This document shows positions 33,905-44,800 of a stretch of DNA of 64,000 nt, in pieces. The stretch spans positions 372,001 through 436,000 of the forward strand of contig NZ_WEGI01000004.1 in the NCBI RefSeq assembly GCF_009604425.1, read 5' to 3'. Source of the DNA: Nocardia aurantia (GTDB lineage Bacteria > Actinomycetota > Actinomycetes > Mycobacteriales > Mycobacteriaceae). The number at the start of each line of letters is the position of its first letter. Within the stretch, counting starts at the first letter, position 1. A model generated the notes under the pieces. The model was not told the origin of the DNA and searched no databases. It saw only the letters and a program-made list of their open reading frames with translations. A program made the position numbers and the translations under genes.

Positions 33905-35170
33905 ATGGCCAGACCCGCGCGACGCACCGAAACACCCGCCGAACTGCTGTCCGGGATGCGCGAGGTGATCGACGGACCGCTGGCCGAGATCGCGAACCGG
34001 TTCTCTCAGCGCCTGGCCGACCGCTGCCCGCACACCGCCCTGATCATCTTCACCCGCGAGTGCACCGGCCGCCCGCGCAAGGTGGCCGGCCCCGCGGAGT
34101 TCATCGAGCGGGTCACGGTCGGCGAACTCGACGTCCTGCGGCAGTCCCTGCCGCCCGGCGCGACCGCCACGGGCCCGGCGCGGCTGGCCGGCGGCACGCA
34201 CCGGGTGTGGTCGGTCCGTGACCGCACCGACACCCTCCTGGTCCTCACCCTCCCCGACGGCGCGGAAGTGGCCGCGCCGGAAGAACTTTCGGCCCAGTTC
34301 GGCATCGTCGCGACCTCGATCCGGCAGCAGGTGGCGCAGGCCAGCCCCGACTACCTGGCCGAATCCCGCGCCGCCTCCAGCGAACGCGCCCGCACCATCG
34401 CCGAACTCACCGCCGTCCAGGAGGCGACCCTCACCGGCCTGCTCGGCACCCTGCGCTCCGCGGACCTCGACGACCGCCGCGCCCGCGCCGCCGCCACCGA
34501 GATCGCCTCCGGCGCACTGATTTCGCTGCGCGCGGCCGGCGAATCCGACCGCGCCCGATTCGCCGAACCACTGACCGAGGCGTTCGCCCGCCTGCACGCC
34601 GAGATCGACTCGCTGCTGTCCGGCCGCGGCATCGATCTGCACTGCTCGGCCCCTGCCGACGACCGCAGCATCTCGGGCGAGATCGCCTATGCCGCAAGGG
34701 CGATGGTGCGTGCGGTGGTCCTGGCCTTCGGCGCCGAACCCGGCCCCGAGCGGATCCGCGTCGCCTGGTCGTGCGACGGCGACAACCTGCTGATCGATGC
34801 CCAGGAACAGGCCGCGGGCACCCTTGACACCGAGGCCCTGTCCCGGCAACTGGCCGGCCGCGCCGACGCCGTCCGCGGCGCCTGCACCCTGGAATCGGTG
34901 CCCGGCTGGGGCAGCCGAGTCACCGTCACCATCCCCCTGGAACACACCCGCCCCCACCCCCGCGAACACCCCCTGTCCACCCTGAACCGTCGCGAACTGG
35001 AAGTCCTCGGCCACCTCACCACCGGAAAACGCAACCGCGCCATAGCCGATGCCCTCGGCATCGCCGAGAGCACCGTCAAATTCCACGTCGCCCGCCTGCT
35101 GAAGAAACTGGACGTCACCACCCGAGGCGAGGCCGCCGTCCTCGGCACCCGCCTGGGTGTCGGCGCCTGA
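33905..35170 (+). CDS. LuxR-type regulator with kinase-like sensory region
   Basis: A 421-residue protein. The first 150 residues are a sensory domain (LADRCPHTALIIFTREC). Residues about 160-330 resemble a histidine-kinase dimerisation/ATPase module without the phospho-acceptor His: TIAELTAVQEATLTGLLGTL, a weak N box and the G-like loop ESVPGWGSRVTVTIPLE. The C-terminus (about 358-416) is a LuxR/GerE HTH: LNRRELEVLGHLTTGKRNRA and ESTVKFHVARLLKKL. It may be a one-component descendant of a two-component pair. It is divergent from mscR and convergent with nos. Confidence 0.82.
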   Translation: MARPARRTETPAELLSGMREVIDGPLAEIANRFSQRLADRCPHTALIIFTRECTGRPRKVAGPAEFIERVTVGELDVLRQSLPPGATATGPARLAGGTHRVWSVRDRTDTLLVLTLPDGAEVAAPEELSAQFGIVATSIRQQVAQASPDYLAESRAASSERARTIAELTAVQEATLTGLLGTLRSADLDDRRARAAATEIASGALISLRAAGESDRARFAEPLTEAFARLHAEIDSLLSGRGIDLHCSAPADDRSISGEIAYAARAMVRAVVLAFGAEPGPERIRVAWSCDGDNLLIDAQEQAAGTLDTEALSRQLAGRADAVRGACTLESVPGWGSRVTVTIPLEHTRPHPREHPLSTLNRRELEVLGHLTTGKRNRAIADALGIAESTVKFHVARLLKKLDVTTRGEAAVLGTRLGVGA

Positions 35171-35275
35171 GTCGCCGCAGCCGCCGGAACCCCCGGCGCT
35201 CGAATGGACCTCTACACCATGACAATGCTTGCCGGACAAGGGTTCCCGGGCAGCGGTGTTCCCGATGTTCCGGGT

Positions 35276-36403
35276 TCAGTTCCGGCGGACGAAGTTCGGG
35301 CGGGTGGTGGGGTCGGGTGGGTCGTAGTAGCGGTGGAAGGTGGGGGTCAGGCCGGCGGACATGGGGGGATTGATCCAGGACCAGTCGGCGGGGCAGCCGC
35401 GGCCGGCGGCGGCCTCGCGCTGGATGTGGCCGACGAACTGCTTGGCGACCGTGTGGTGGTCGACGATGTAGACGCCGGCCTTCCGGTAGCTGTGCAGCAC
35501 AGCGATGTTCAGTTCCACCAGGGCTCGGTCGCGCCACAGGGTGCGTTCGCTGGTGCGGTCCAGGCCCAGTCGTTCGGCGATCACCGGCAGCATGTCGTAG
35601 CGGTCGTGGCCGCTGAGGTTGCGGGCGCCGATCTCGGTGGACACGTACCAGCCGTTGAAGGGGGCGACGGGATAGGTGATGCCGCCGATTTCCAGGTCCA
35701 TGTTCGACACCGCGGGTATCGCATGCCATTTGAGGCCCAGGCCGGCGAACCATGGGTGTTCGGGGTGTTCCAGCGGGACCTCGCGGACGACGTCCGGCGG
35801 CAACGGGAACCAGCGCAGCGGCTCGCCGGGTGCGCTGATCAGCAGGGGCAGTACGTCGAAGGCGGTGTGCGCGCCGCGCCAGCCGAGCCGGCGGGCCAGA
35901 TCGGTGAGGGCGACGTTGTCCGGATCGCCGATCACCGTGCCGTCGGGAGCGGGGTATCCGGCGTATCGGATCAACTGCGCGTTGATGATCCGGTACGGGT
36001 GCCCGCCGGGGTCCGCCGGCGGGCCGACGGTGATCAGGGAGCGCACCGCGCGGCCGTCGAAGGCCCGGCGTAGGTGCTCGAAGCAGGCCGCGGCCAGATC
36101 GGCGGCGCAGCCTGCGGATCGGGCGTCGATCAGATCCAATGAGCGCCAATGGCTGCGGCCCACACAGCGATCGTGATTGCGCCACGCCAATTGCGCGCCG
36201 ATCAGGATCTCCTCGGGGGTCTGCCGGTAGCTGCCGTGGGTACGCAACTGCCACAACGCCGTCAGCCGTCGCCGGCGGGGGAGATGCGCGAGTTCGGGTT
36301 GCCGGAAGAATTCGTCGCATTCGCGCATCCTGCGGGCCAGGCCCGCGTCGGGCGACGGTTTCGGCAGAGCGACGGACGGGACACGAGCGGCGGTGCGATC
36401 CAC
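35276..36403 (-). CDS. nos: Bacterial nitric oxide synthase, oxygenase domain
   Basis: A 375-residue NOS oxygenase. WRNHDRCVGR carries the heme-thiolate ligand (Cys80), and NGWYVSTEIGARNLSG the arginine-binding Glu (about 257); PWFAGLGLKWHAIP and PADWSWINPPMSAGLTPTFH complete the pterin and dimer surface. Like other bacterial NOS it lacks a reductase domain and would borrow one. GTG 36403 is chosen (GGAG 5 bases upstream); GTG 36445 would add 14 residues. It oxidises L-arginine to citrulline and NO. No nitration partner gene is adjacent. Confidence 0.93.
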   Translation of the reverse strand: MDRTAARVPSVALPKPSPDAGLARRMRECDEFFRQPELAHLPRRRRLTALWQLRTHGSYRQTPEEILIGAQLAWRNHDRCVGRSHWRSLDLIDARSAGCAADLAAACFEHLRRAFDGRAVRSLITVGPPADPGGHPYRIINAQLIRYAGYPAPDGTVIGDPDNVALTDLARRLGWRGAHTAFDVLPLLISAPGEPLRWFPLPPDVVREVPLEHPEHPWFAGLGLKWHAIPAVSNMDLEIGGITYPVAPFNGWYVSTEIGARNLSGHDRYDMLPVIAERLGLDRTSERTLWRDRALVELNIAVLHSYRKAGVYIVDHHTVAKQFVGHIQREAAAGRGCPADWSWINPPMSAGLTPTFHRYYDPPDPTTRPNFVRRN

Positions 36404-36547
36404 GACAACTCCGGTTCGATGCGACGTGCTACGTGATAACTGCACTTGTCATCGTGCCAGCGCCGGACGTGTCATGTGGGTTGTTTCACAACGATATCGT
36501 GTTTGTGGAGAACGGATCTGCCGGTGAACCAGGCATTTGCGACAGGA

Positions 36548-37816
36548 TCAGGCGGGCGCGGACTCCGGGGTGGGTTCCGCGCTGCCGAAGCGAATCCCCC
36601 TGGCCTCCTTGCCGAGCGTGGTGAAGATGATCACCGTCAGGAAGACCGGAATGATCGTCACCGCCAGCGCGAACGGATATCCGTGGTGTTCGGCGAGCCG
36701 CTCCTGGATCGGCAGATTCAGCGAGGCCAGCAGGTTGCCCAGCTGATAGGTGACCCCCGGATAGAAGCCGCGGATGGCGTCCGGCGACATCTCGGTGAGG
36801 TGCGCCGGGATCACCCCCCAGGCGCCCTGCACCGCCAACTGCATGAGAAACGAACCGAGACACAGCATTCCGGCAGTGGTCGAATACGCGAACAACGGCA
36901 CGATCGGCAGGCCGAGCATCGCGCAGAACACGATTGTGTTGCGGCGCCCGTACTTCGACGACAGCGTGCCGAACACCAGGCCGCCGATGATCGCACCGAC
37001 GTTGTAGAGCACCGCGATCCAGCGCGCGGTGGTGGTCGACAGCCCGGCGCCCTCGTGCACGTGCGCGGACAGGAAGGTCGGATACACGTCCTGGGTGCCG
37101 TGGCTCATCCAGTTGAACGCGGTCATCAGCAGCACCAGATAGACGAAGCGGCGCAACACGATCGGGCTGGTCAGCACCTTCCGTACCGAGGTCTTCGTGT
37201 TGCGCAGCTTCTCCTGCGTGGACTCCCAGACCTCCGACTCCTTCACCCGCGATCGGATGATCAGGATCACCACCGCAGGCACCAGCGACAACGCGAACAA
37301 CCACCGCCACGACAGCCCCCACCAGTTGATCACCAGCAGTGAGGCCAGCGACGCCAGCAGATATCCGAACGAATAACCCTCCTGCAGCAGCCCGGAGAAG
37401 AACCCGCGGCGTTCGGCCGGAATCTTCTCCATCGCCAGCGCCGCGCCGAGCCCCCATTCGCCACCCATGCCGATGCCGTACAGCAGCCGCAGGATCACCA
37501 GCACCGTGAAGTTCGGCGCGAAGGCGCACAGGAATCCGGCGACCGAATAGAAGGCGACGTCGACCATCAACGGGATCCGCCGACCCACCCGATCCGCCCA
37601 GAGCCCGAACAGCAGCGCCCCCACCGGCCGCATGATCAGCGTCGCCGTCGTGATGAACGCGACCTCGGAGGTCTTCATATGGAAGGTCTTCGCGATGTCG
37701 GCGTACACCAGCACCACGAGGAAGAAGTCGAAAGCGTCCATCGTCCAGCCCAATTGGGCCGCGAGGAAGGCATTGCGCTGGTCGGTGGTGAGCCGGCCGC
37801 TGGAAGGCTGCGACAT
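36548..37816 (-). CDS. MFS transporter (sialate/organic-acid symporter type)
   Basis: A 422-residue 12-helix carrier: [54 protein letters not shown] and FTLG-like C-terminal features place it with NanT/ShiA-type metabolite:H+ symporters. ATG 37816 has TTAGGA upstream. Monocistronic, upstream of nos in the same direction but separated by about 145 bases. Substrate unknown. Confidence 0.85.
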   Translation of the reverse strand: MSQPSSGRLTTDQRNAFLAAQLGWTMDAFDFFLVVLVYADIAKTFHMKTSEVAFITTATLIMRPVGALLFGLWADRVGRRIPLMVDVAFYSVAGFLCAFAPNFTVLVILRLLYGIGMGGEWGLGAALAMEKIPAERRGFFSGLLQEGYSFGYLLASLASLLVINWWGLSWRWLFALSLVPAVVILIIRSRVKESEVWESTQEKLRNTKTSVRKVLTSPIVLRRFVYLVLLMTAFNWMSHGTQDVYPTFLSAHVHEGAGLSTTTARWIAVLYNVGAIIGGLVFGTLSSKYGRRNTIVFCAMLGLPIVPLFAYSTTAGMLCLGSFLMQLAVQGAWGVIPAHLTEMSPDAIRGFYPGVTYQLGNLLASLNLPIQERLAEHHGYPFALAVTIIPVFLTVIIFTTLGKEARGIRFGSAEPTPESAPA

Positions 37817-38246
37817 ATCGGTCCTAACCGGGCGAGACGATTCCGGTGGCGCCGGAATCGCCACCGGCACGTCGCCGGTCGCGGACCGGCGCCGCGGCGA
37901 AAGTGTGCATTTCACCCCGGATTCGGCGCCCCACTTCGAACCGTTTCTAACATTCCCTTGAGAAACTTTACGGCCACTTGGTATTCCGTGAGGCCGTCGC
38001 TTACCCCGCGTCCGCCCGTCGCTCCCCCGTAGCGACGTTCTCGCCTACTCCGAAGGCGGAGTAGCGGATTCGACGGACCCCGTCCGGTCACCATCCCATC
38101 CACCGCCGCCGGAATGTCGAGGCCCGCCCCGGGCCTGGACCGACGGAGGCGGGGGAGCGAAGCGGAGGAGCCGGAGGAGGGAAGGCCCGGGGTCACGAGG
38201 GCCTCGACCGCCGGAGCGAAGCGGAGGCCAAAATTACGGCCCGGGG
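37817..38246. other. 430-bp intergenic region rich in repeats and hairpins
   Basis: Contains two hairpins (38017-38037, stem CGTCGCT/AGCGACG; 38045-38064, stem CTACTCCG/CGGAGTAG), three copies of GGAGCGAAGCGGAGG (38154, 38213, 38267) and the first of two 46-bp direct repeats. On the minus strand 37912-38110 has a coding-like reading ([20 protein letters not shown]), but no start or ribosome-binding site, so it is left as a dispersed-repeat sequence. Confidence 0.6.
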
Positions 38247-38283
38247 TCACGAGGGCCTCGACCGCCGGAGCGAAGCGGAGGCC
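38184..38283. repeat. 46-bp direct repeat, two identical copies
   Basis: Copies at 38184-38229 and 38238-38283 (beginning GGCCCGGGGTCACGAGGGCC and ending GCGAAGCGGAGGCC), 54 bp apart. The second copy overlaps the 3' end of the phosphoesterase gene. Confidence 0.9.
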
Positions 38284-39677
38284 GATAACGCAGTGAGATC
38301 GCGCAGTACAACGTGATTCCGGTCGGCGAAACTCCCGAGTGAGTGGTCCGGGTGCAGGCCCAGGTACTGGCGGCGCGTGCGGGTGCTCCAGCGCCGCGCG
38401 GCCTCGGTACGGGTCTTGTAGAAGTTGACCATGTACCCGCCGGTGTACAGCCGGACCATCAGATAGCCGCCCGGATACTCCTTGACCGCGGCACCCTCGG
38501 TGAACTCGACGTCGATCCCGATGTCCGGCCGCCCTCGCCGGTTGCGGTGCGTGTGCCCGCTGTGGTGCAGGAAGACGCCGGGCGACTGCCGGTACAGCTC
38601 GTGCAGGCCGGCGGCGGTCGCGCGGTCCAGGACGAAACCCGGTCCGCCCGGATTGCTCACCGCGGCGGACAGCGTCACCGGATGATGCCCGAACACGATG
38701 GTGGGCCGGTCGGGATCGGCGGCCAGTACCTCCCGCAGCCGGTCCAGCTGCGGGGTGACGATCGTGCCGCCGGAGCCGCGCAGCCGCGTGGTGTCTAGCC
38801 CGATCAGCCGCAATCCGCCGGCCTCGTGGGTGATCAGTTGCTGCCGCGCGTGGAAGGCCGCTCCCCACGGATCGTTGTCCGGTGCGATCGGCGCGTCGTG
38901 GTTGCCGCGGCAGACCAGCCAGTCGTCGCCGTGCCGGCCCCAGCGGTCGAGCCGGTCCCGCACCGCGCGGGACTGTTCCGGGGTGCCGCTGTCGGTGAGG
39001 TCACCGGCGAGGATCAGGTGGTCGGCGGCCCGGTCGGGCCGGTGCACGTCGTCGAGGACAGCCTCGAGCATCAGCTCGGGATGTTCGGCGAACTCGTCGC
39101 GGAACCCGCTGGGGAATCCGGCGACCAGCAGGCCGCTGGTGCGCTCGCCGTAGTGCACGTCGTTGGCCAGCACCACCGTGCGCAGCAACACGCCCGGCGG
39201 CGGGGTGAGGGTGGTGAACACGCCCGTGGATTCGGGCGTGCCGGGAGCGCGGGTCACCAGCGTGCGCGCCGGGACCGCGCGCCGCCCGTCCGAATACGCC
39301 TCGAACCGGTACGACCGGCCGGGCTCGAGCCCGTGGATCTCCGCGTAGTGGAACGGGGTGCGCTCGGTGGCGTGGAAATACGTGGTCGCCGGGAGCCGCC
39401 CGTCGGCGGGTGCGATGCGCACCTCGGTGTCCGCGGGCGCCGGCCGCGGCCGCCCGGAGCCGTCGCGGGCGCGGGTGGTCCAGGTCAGCACCGCCGACCG
39501 GTCCGTCACCGTCACCACCTCGAGATCCGAGGCGACCAGCGATTGCCGTTGTGTCCGAACAGGTTCCGTCGTACGGGTGTGGAACGCCGCCGGCGTCCGG
39601 AACGGGGTCCGCACGGTCACTGCCGCCGCTCCGACCGCTACGTTCGCCAACCACACCGTCCGTAGCCGAGTGCCCAT
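38247..39677 (-). CDS. Calcineurin-like metallophosphoesterase, possibly exported
   Basis: A 476-residue protein: an N-terminal hydrophobic segment (LRTVWLANVAVGAAAVTVRT), a fibronectin-III-like purple-acid-phosphatase N domain, then the metallophosphoesterase core with VLANDVHYGER, ILAGDLTDSG, VCRGNHDAP, VFGHHPVT and HHSGHTHRNRRG. These residues bind the dinuclear metal centre. GGAGG precedes ATG 39677. The natural C-terminus appears to be near NHVVLRDLTAL; the last dozen residues (SASASLRRSRPS) and the stop codon come from a dispersed repeat. Substrate unknown. Confidence 0.88.
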   Translation of the reverse strand: MGTRLRTVWLANVAVGAAAVTVRTPFRTPAAFHTRTTEPVRTQRQSLVASDLEVVTVTDRSAVLTWTTRARDGSGRPRPAPADTEVRIAPADGRLPATTYFHATERTPFHYAEIHGLEPGRSYRFEAYSDGRRAVPARTLVTRAPGTPESTGVFTTLTPPPGVLLRTVVLANDVHYGERTSGLLVAGFPSGFRDEFAEHPELMLEAVLDDVHRPDRAADHLILAGDLTDSGTPEQSRAVRDRLDRWGRHGDDWLVCRGNHDAPIAPDNDPWGAAFHARQQLITHEAGGLRLIGLDTTRLRGSGGTIVTPQLDRLREVLAADPDRPTIVFGHHPVTLSAAVSNPGGPGFVLDRATAAGLHELYRQSPGVFLHHSGHTHRNRRGRPDIGIDVEFTEGAAVKEYPGGYLMVRLYTGGYMVNFYKTRTEAARRWSTRTRRQYLGLHPDHSLGSFADRNHVVLRDLTALSASASLRRSRPS

Positions 39678-39828
39678 GGAGACCTCCACCCAGTGTCTCT
39701 GGTTTCGTCCCGGCAACGGTAGGACCGTCGTCTGAACGTCCCGCGCTGTGGACGTGTCCGATCGGCTTCCGGCGCGGGATATTTGCGTCTCGCGCCGACA
39801 CCATCGGCAAGATGGTGTTCGCCTGGGC

Positions 39829-41568
39829 CTACGCCGGGGAAAGTCCCGATGACGACTGCACACCGGTGTGGCGGATCTCGGCGATGGGAAGGCGCAGGGC
39901 GGCGGGCGCCGAGTCCGGCACCACGGGCTGCCGCGGCGCGACGGGCGAGATCCGCCGATACTCCGCACCGGCGGCGGGCCGCGGATCGGCCTCGCCCCGG
40001 TTCGGCCACAGCGCCGCGGCCCGTTCGGCCTGGGCGGCGATGGTCAGCGACGGGTTCACGCCGAGATTCGCCGAGATGGCGGAACCGTCGACCACGCTCA
40101 GCGTCGGGTATCCGTGCACCCGGTGGTAGGGGTCGATCACGCCGTGCTCGGAGTCCGCGCCGATCGTGCAGCCGCCGATGAAATGCGCGGTGAGCGGGAT
40201 CCCGAACAGGTCCGGCCAGGTGCTCCCGGCGATCGCGCCGATCTTGTCGGCGACCCGGCGGGTCACCTCGTGCCCGGCCGGGATCCAGGTGGGGTTCGGC
40301 TCTCCGTAGCCTTGTTTGCTGGTGAATCGCCGACCGAGTATTCCGCGCTTGGTGAAGGTCGTGATCGAGTTGTCCAGGCTCTGCATGACCAGCAGGATCA
40401 TTGTCCGTTCGGACCATTTACGGGTCCGCAGCAGCTTGCTGGTCCGGACCGGGTGGCCCACGATCATCGGGATGATGCGCATCCAGCGCGGCACCCGGTG
40501 ACCGCCGTCGACCAGATAGGTCTGCATCAACCCCATCGCGTTCGAACCCTTGCCGTACCGGACCGGTTCGATGTGGGTGTCGGCGGTCGGATGGAACGAG
40601 GAGGTGATCGCGACGCCGCGGGTCAGGTCCAGGCCGGGATCCAGCACCGGGCGGCCGGCGCCGAGGATCGCCTCGGAATTCGTCCTGGTCAGCACGCCCA
40701 GCCGGGCCGACAGCGCGGGCAGCACACCCTGGTCGCGCATCCGGAACAACAACCGCTGGGTACCCCAGGTGCCCGCCGCGAGCACCACGCGTTCGGCGGT
40801 GATCGTGCGGCGGCGGCGTACCGGCGATCCGGTGCGGACCGTGTCCACCCGCCAGCTGCCGTCCGGCTGCGGCCGCAGCGTCCGCGCGGTGGTCATCGGG
40901 AACACCTGCGCACCGGCCTGTTCGGCGAGGCCCAGATAGTTCTTGACCAGCGTGTTCTTCGCGCCGTGCCGGCAGCCGGTCATGCACTCGCCGCACTCCA
41001 GGCAGCCGGTGCGCTCGGGGCCGGCGCCGCCGAAGTACGGATCGGCCGCGGTCTTGCCCGGCTCGCCGAAGTACACGCCGACCGGGGTCGGTACGAACGT
41101 GTCGCCGCGGCCCATGTCCTCGGCGACCTCGCGGATGATCTCGTCGGCGGGCGTGACGTGCGGATTGGGCACCACGCCGAGCATCCGGCGGGCCTGGTCG
41201 TAGTAGGGGCCGAGCTCGTCGTCCCAGTCGGTGATCCCGGCCCACTGCGGGTCGCCGAAGAACGCCGCGCCGGGCTTGTACAGCGTGTTCGCGTAGTTCA
41301 GCGATCCACCGCCGACCCCGGCGCCGGCCAGGATGAAGCAGTCCCGCAGCCGGTGGATGCGCTGGATGCCGAAGCAGCCGAGCGCCGGCGCCCACAGGTA
41401 CCGGCGCAGATTCCAGCTGGTGTCGGCGAAATCGGCGTCCCGGTAGCGGCGGCCGGCCTCCAGTACGCCGACGCGGTACCCCTTCTCGACCAGGCGCAGC
41501 GCGGTCACGCTGCCGCCGAATCCGGATCCGATGACGAGGACGTCGAAGTCGTACTGCTGCGCGGTCAT
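39829..41568 (-). CDS. choD: GMC oxidoreductase, ChoD-type sterol oxidase
   Basis: A 579-residue FAD-dependent GMC oxidoreductase. VLVIGSGFGGSVTALRLVEKG is the FAD loop; AGAGVGGGSLNYANTLY, CLECGECMTGCRHGAKNTL and THFIGGCTIG-like text (TAHFIGGCTIGADSEHGV) match mycobacterial ChoD more than the secreted Streptomyces ChoA. No signal peptide is visible. The classical role is oxidation of 3-beta-hydroxysterols, but ChoD paralogues may use other substrates. Confidence 0.9.
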   Translation of the reverse strand: MTAQQYDFDVLVIGSGFGGSVTALRLVEKGYRVGVLEAGRRYRDADFADTSWNLRRYLWAPALGCFGIQRIHRLRDCFILAGAGVGGGSLNYANTLYKPGAAFFGDPQWAGITDWDDELGPYYDQARRMLGVVPNPHVTPADEIIREVAEDMGRGDTFVPTPVGVYFGEPGKTAADPYFGGAGPERTGCLECGECMTGCRHGAKNTLVKNYLGLAEQAGAQVFPMTTARTLRPQPDGSWRVDTVRTGSPVRRRRTITAERVVLAAGTWGTQRLLFRMRDQGVLPALSARLGVLTRTNSEAILGAGRPVLDPGLDLTRGVAITSSFHPTADTHIEPVRYGKGSNAMGLMQTYLVDGGHRVPRWMRIIPMIVGHPVRTSKLLRTRKWSERTMILLVMQSLDNSITTFTKRGILGRRFTSKQGYGEPNPTWIPAGHEVTRRVADKIGAIAGSTWPDLFGIPLTAHFIGGCTIGADSEHGVIDPYHRVHGYPTLSVVDGSAISANLGVNPSLTIAAQAERAAALWPNRGEADPRPAAGAEYRRISPVAPRQPVVPDSAPAALRLPIAEIRHTGVQSSSGLSPA

Positions 41569-41711
41569 AATCCCCGACGTTAACAGTTACTCCCGGTTAC
41601 GCACGACTGTTTGTGCCGGGTACCAATCGCCGGTGGCCGTGCTGATGACAAGGCCCGTCGTGCCCGCGGGCGCAGTGGCGGCGCACCCGTGGTGTGCGCG
41701 CGGATCCGAGG

Positions 41712-41731
41712 CAGTAATCTAGTGATTGCTG
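41712..41731. promoter_or_regulatory. Weak inverted repeat upstream of car
   Basis: CAGTAATC-TAGT-GATTGCTG has 7 of 8 symmetric pairs and lies about 110 bases before the reductase start. A regulator site is possible but unproven. Confidence 0.3.
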
Positions 41732-41839
41732 TCAGTTTGCTATGGGTGCGCCCGCGGCGGATGCACCCGGGCGGGGCGCGTACCCGCCGCGAGTGCTGTC
41801 CACCGCGATCCGCCGGATGAGTCCTCCAGGAGGCCGGGC

Positions 41840-44800
41840 ATGGCGAACACATGGGACGCCGATCAGCAGCGTCGCATCGACGAAATTCTCACCGATCCCC
41901 AAGTCCGCGCCGCGCTGCCGTCGGACGACGTCACCGATGCGGTGCTGCGGCCGAGCATGCGGCTTTCGCAGATCCTCGACATTCTCGCGACCGGCTATTC
42001 CGACCGGCCCGCTCTCGGCATGCGGGCGGCCGAACTCGGCTCCGACGACACCGGCCGGCGGGTTCGCCGGCTGCTGCCGGTCTTCGACACCATCACCTAT
42101 CGCGAGATGTGGTCGGGCGCGGGCGCATTGGCCGCCGCCTGGCATCGCGACGAACGACATCCGGTGCGCGCCGGGGACTTCGTCGCCATCCTCGGGTTCA
42201 CCTCCGCCGACTACGTCGTCATCGATTTGGCCTGCGCACGGCAGGGCATCGTCGCCGTCCCGCTGCAATTCAGCGCCCCGCCGGGGCAGTGGGCGGCGAT
42301 CCTCGCCGAGACCACCCCGCGGATCCTCGCCTCCGGAGCGGAATTCCTCGCGGACGCGGTGGAGGCGATCCTGACCGGTTACGCCCCGGAACAGCTGCTG
42401 GTGTTCGACTACCACCCGGAGGACGACGGCCACCGCGCGGCGATGGAGGCCGCGCGCCACCGGCTGGTCGCCGCAGGCAGCCCGGTCCGGGTGTGCGCCC
42501 TGGCCACTCTGCTCGACCGCGGGCACAACCTGCCCGAGGTCCCGCTGTACATTCCGCCGGCCGGGGAGAACCCGCTCAGTATGCTCATCTACACCTCCGG
42601 CAGCACCGGCACCCCGAAGGGCGCGATGTACACCGAGCGCATGGTATCCGCGCTCTGGCGGGCACGATACGAATCCGGCCTGGTGCCGAAGCTGCCCACG
42701 ATCGGGCTGAGCTACATGCCGCTGAGTCACCTCGCCGGCCGGTTGCAGCTGACGTCGGCGCTGATGACCGGCGGCACTTCGTATTTCGCCGCCGCCAGCA
42801 ACATGTCCACCCTGCTCGACGATTTCTCGCTCGCCCGGCCCACCTCGCTGTTCTTCGTGCCGCGCATCTGCGACCTGGTGTTCCAGGAGTTCACCAGCGC
42901 CGTCGAGCACCGGATCGCCGCGGGGGAGGACCGCGCGGCGGCCGAGCGCGCGGTGCGAACCGATCTGCGGGAGCGGCAGTTCGGTGGCCGCGTGCTGTCG
43001 GTGGGCAGCGGCACCGCACCGCTGTCCGCGGAGATGCGGGCGTTCGTCGAGTCGGTGTTCGAACAGCCGCTGCACGACGGCTACGGCTCCACCGAGGCCG
43101 GAGGAGTGTTGCGGGACAACCACATCCGCCGTCCCGAGGTGCTGGACTACAAGCTGGTCGACGTACCCGAACTCGGCTACTACACCACCGACCAGCCGCA
43201 TCCCCGCGGCGAACTGCTCATCAAGACGATGACGATGTTCCCCGGTTACTACAAGCGCCCGGAGCTGTCCTCGGAGATGTTCGACGAGGACGGCTTCTAC
43301 CGCACCGGCGACATCATGGCCGAAACCGGCCCGGACGAACTGGTCTACGTCGACCGCCGCAACAACGTGCTGAAACTGTCGCAGGGCGAGTTCGTGGCGG
43401 TCTCCCAGCTGGAGGCGGTCTACGCGACCAGCTCACTGGTCCGGCAGATCTTCGTGTACGGGTCCAGCGAGCGGGCCTACGTACTGGCGGTGGTGGTGCC
43501 CACCGACGAAGCGCGCGAAGCGCATCCGGACGACCTGTTGGCCGTGCTCACCGATTCGCTGCAACGGATCGCGCAGAACGCGGGCCTGGCCGCCTACGAG
43601 ATCCCCCGCGACCTGATCATCGAGACGCATCCCTTCACCCGGACCGAGGGCCTGTTGTCCGGGGTCGGAAAGCTGTTGCGCCCCAAGATGAAAGAGCGCT
43701 ACGGCGCGCAACTGGAACAGCTGTACCGGCAGCTGGAACAGCAGCAGATCGACGAGTTGTCCACGCTGCGCGCCGGCGCCGGCGATCGGCCCACCCTGGA
43801 GACCGTGATGCGCGCCGTGCGGGCCCTGCTCGGCACCGGCGACGCGGATATCGCACCGGATTCGCACTTCGGTGACCTGGGCGGCGATTCGCTGTCGGCG
43901 CTGTCGCTGTCGAATCTGCTCCGCGAGATGTACGACGTCGAGGTGCCGGTCGGTGTGATCGTCGGTCCCGCAGTGGATCTCGCGGAGCTGGCGAGGTACA
44001 TCGAGAACGAGCGGGCGAGCCGCGGCGTGCGCCCCACCGCGCGCGGCGTGCACGGCGCCGGCGACCGGATCCGCGCCGCGGACCTCACCCTGGAGAAATT
44101 CCTCGACGAGACCACCCTGACCGCCGCCACCACCGCGCCGCCCGCCGCGGATCCGCCGCGCACCGTAGTGCTCACCGGCGCGAACGGTTACCTCGGCCGA
44201 TTCCTGTGCCTGCAATGGCTGGAACGGCTGGACGCCCGCGACGGGTCGCTGATCTGCCTGGTCCGCGGCAAGGACGCCGCGGCCGCGCGCGCCCGCCTGG
44301 ACGCGGCCTTCGACACCGGCGACCTCGGATTGCAGCGCCACTACCGGGATCTGGCGCAACGACGGCTACAGGTCCTGGCCGGCGACATCGGCGAACCGAA
44401 TCTCGGCCTGTCCGAACCGGATTGGCGACGACTGGCCGAGATCACCGACATGATCGTGCATCCCGCCGCCCTGGTGAACCACGTCCTGCCCTACGACCAG
44501 CTGTTCGGGCCCAACGTGGCCGGCACGGCGGAGATCCTGCGCCTGGCGCTGACCACCCGCCGCAAGCCGGTCACCTACCTGTCGTCGGTGGCGGTGGCCG
44601 GGCAGATCGCCCCGGGCGCGTTCACCGAGGACGGCGACATCCGGCAGATGAGTCCCGAACGGGCACTGGACGATTCGTACGCCAACGGCTACGGCAACAG
44701 CAAGTGGGCCGGCGAGGTGCTGCTGCGCGAGGCGCACGACCGCTTCGGCCTGCCGGTCTCGGTGTTCCGCTCCGACATGATCCTCGCGCACAGTTATTAC

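Noticed and set aside
37912..38868. Long minus-strand frame overlapping the phosphoesterase
   Set aside because: Most of it is a frame-shadow of the phosphoesterase; only a repeat-derived tail looks protein-like and it has no start.
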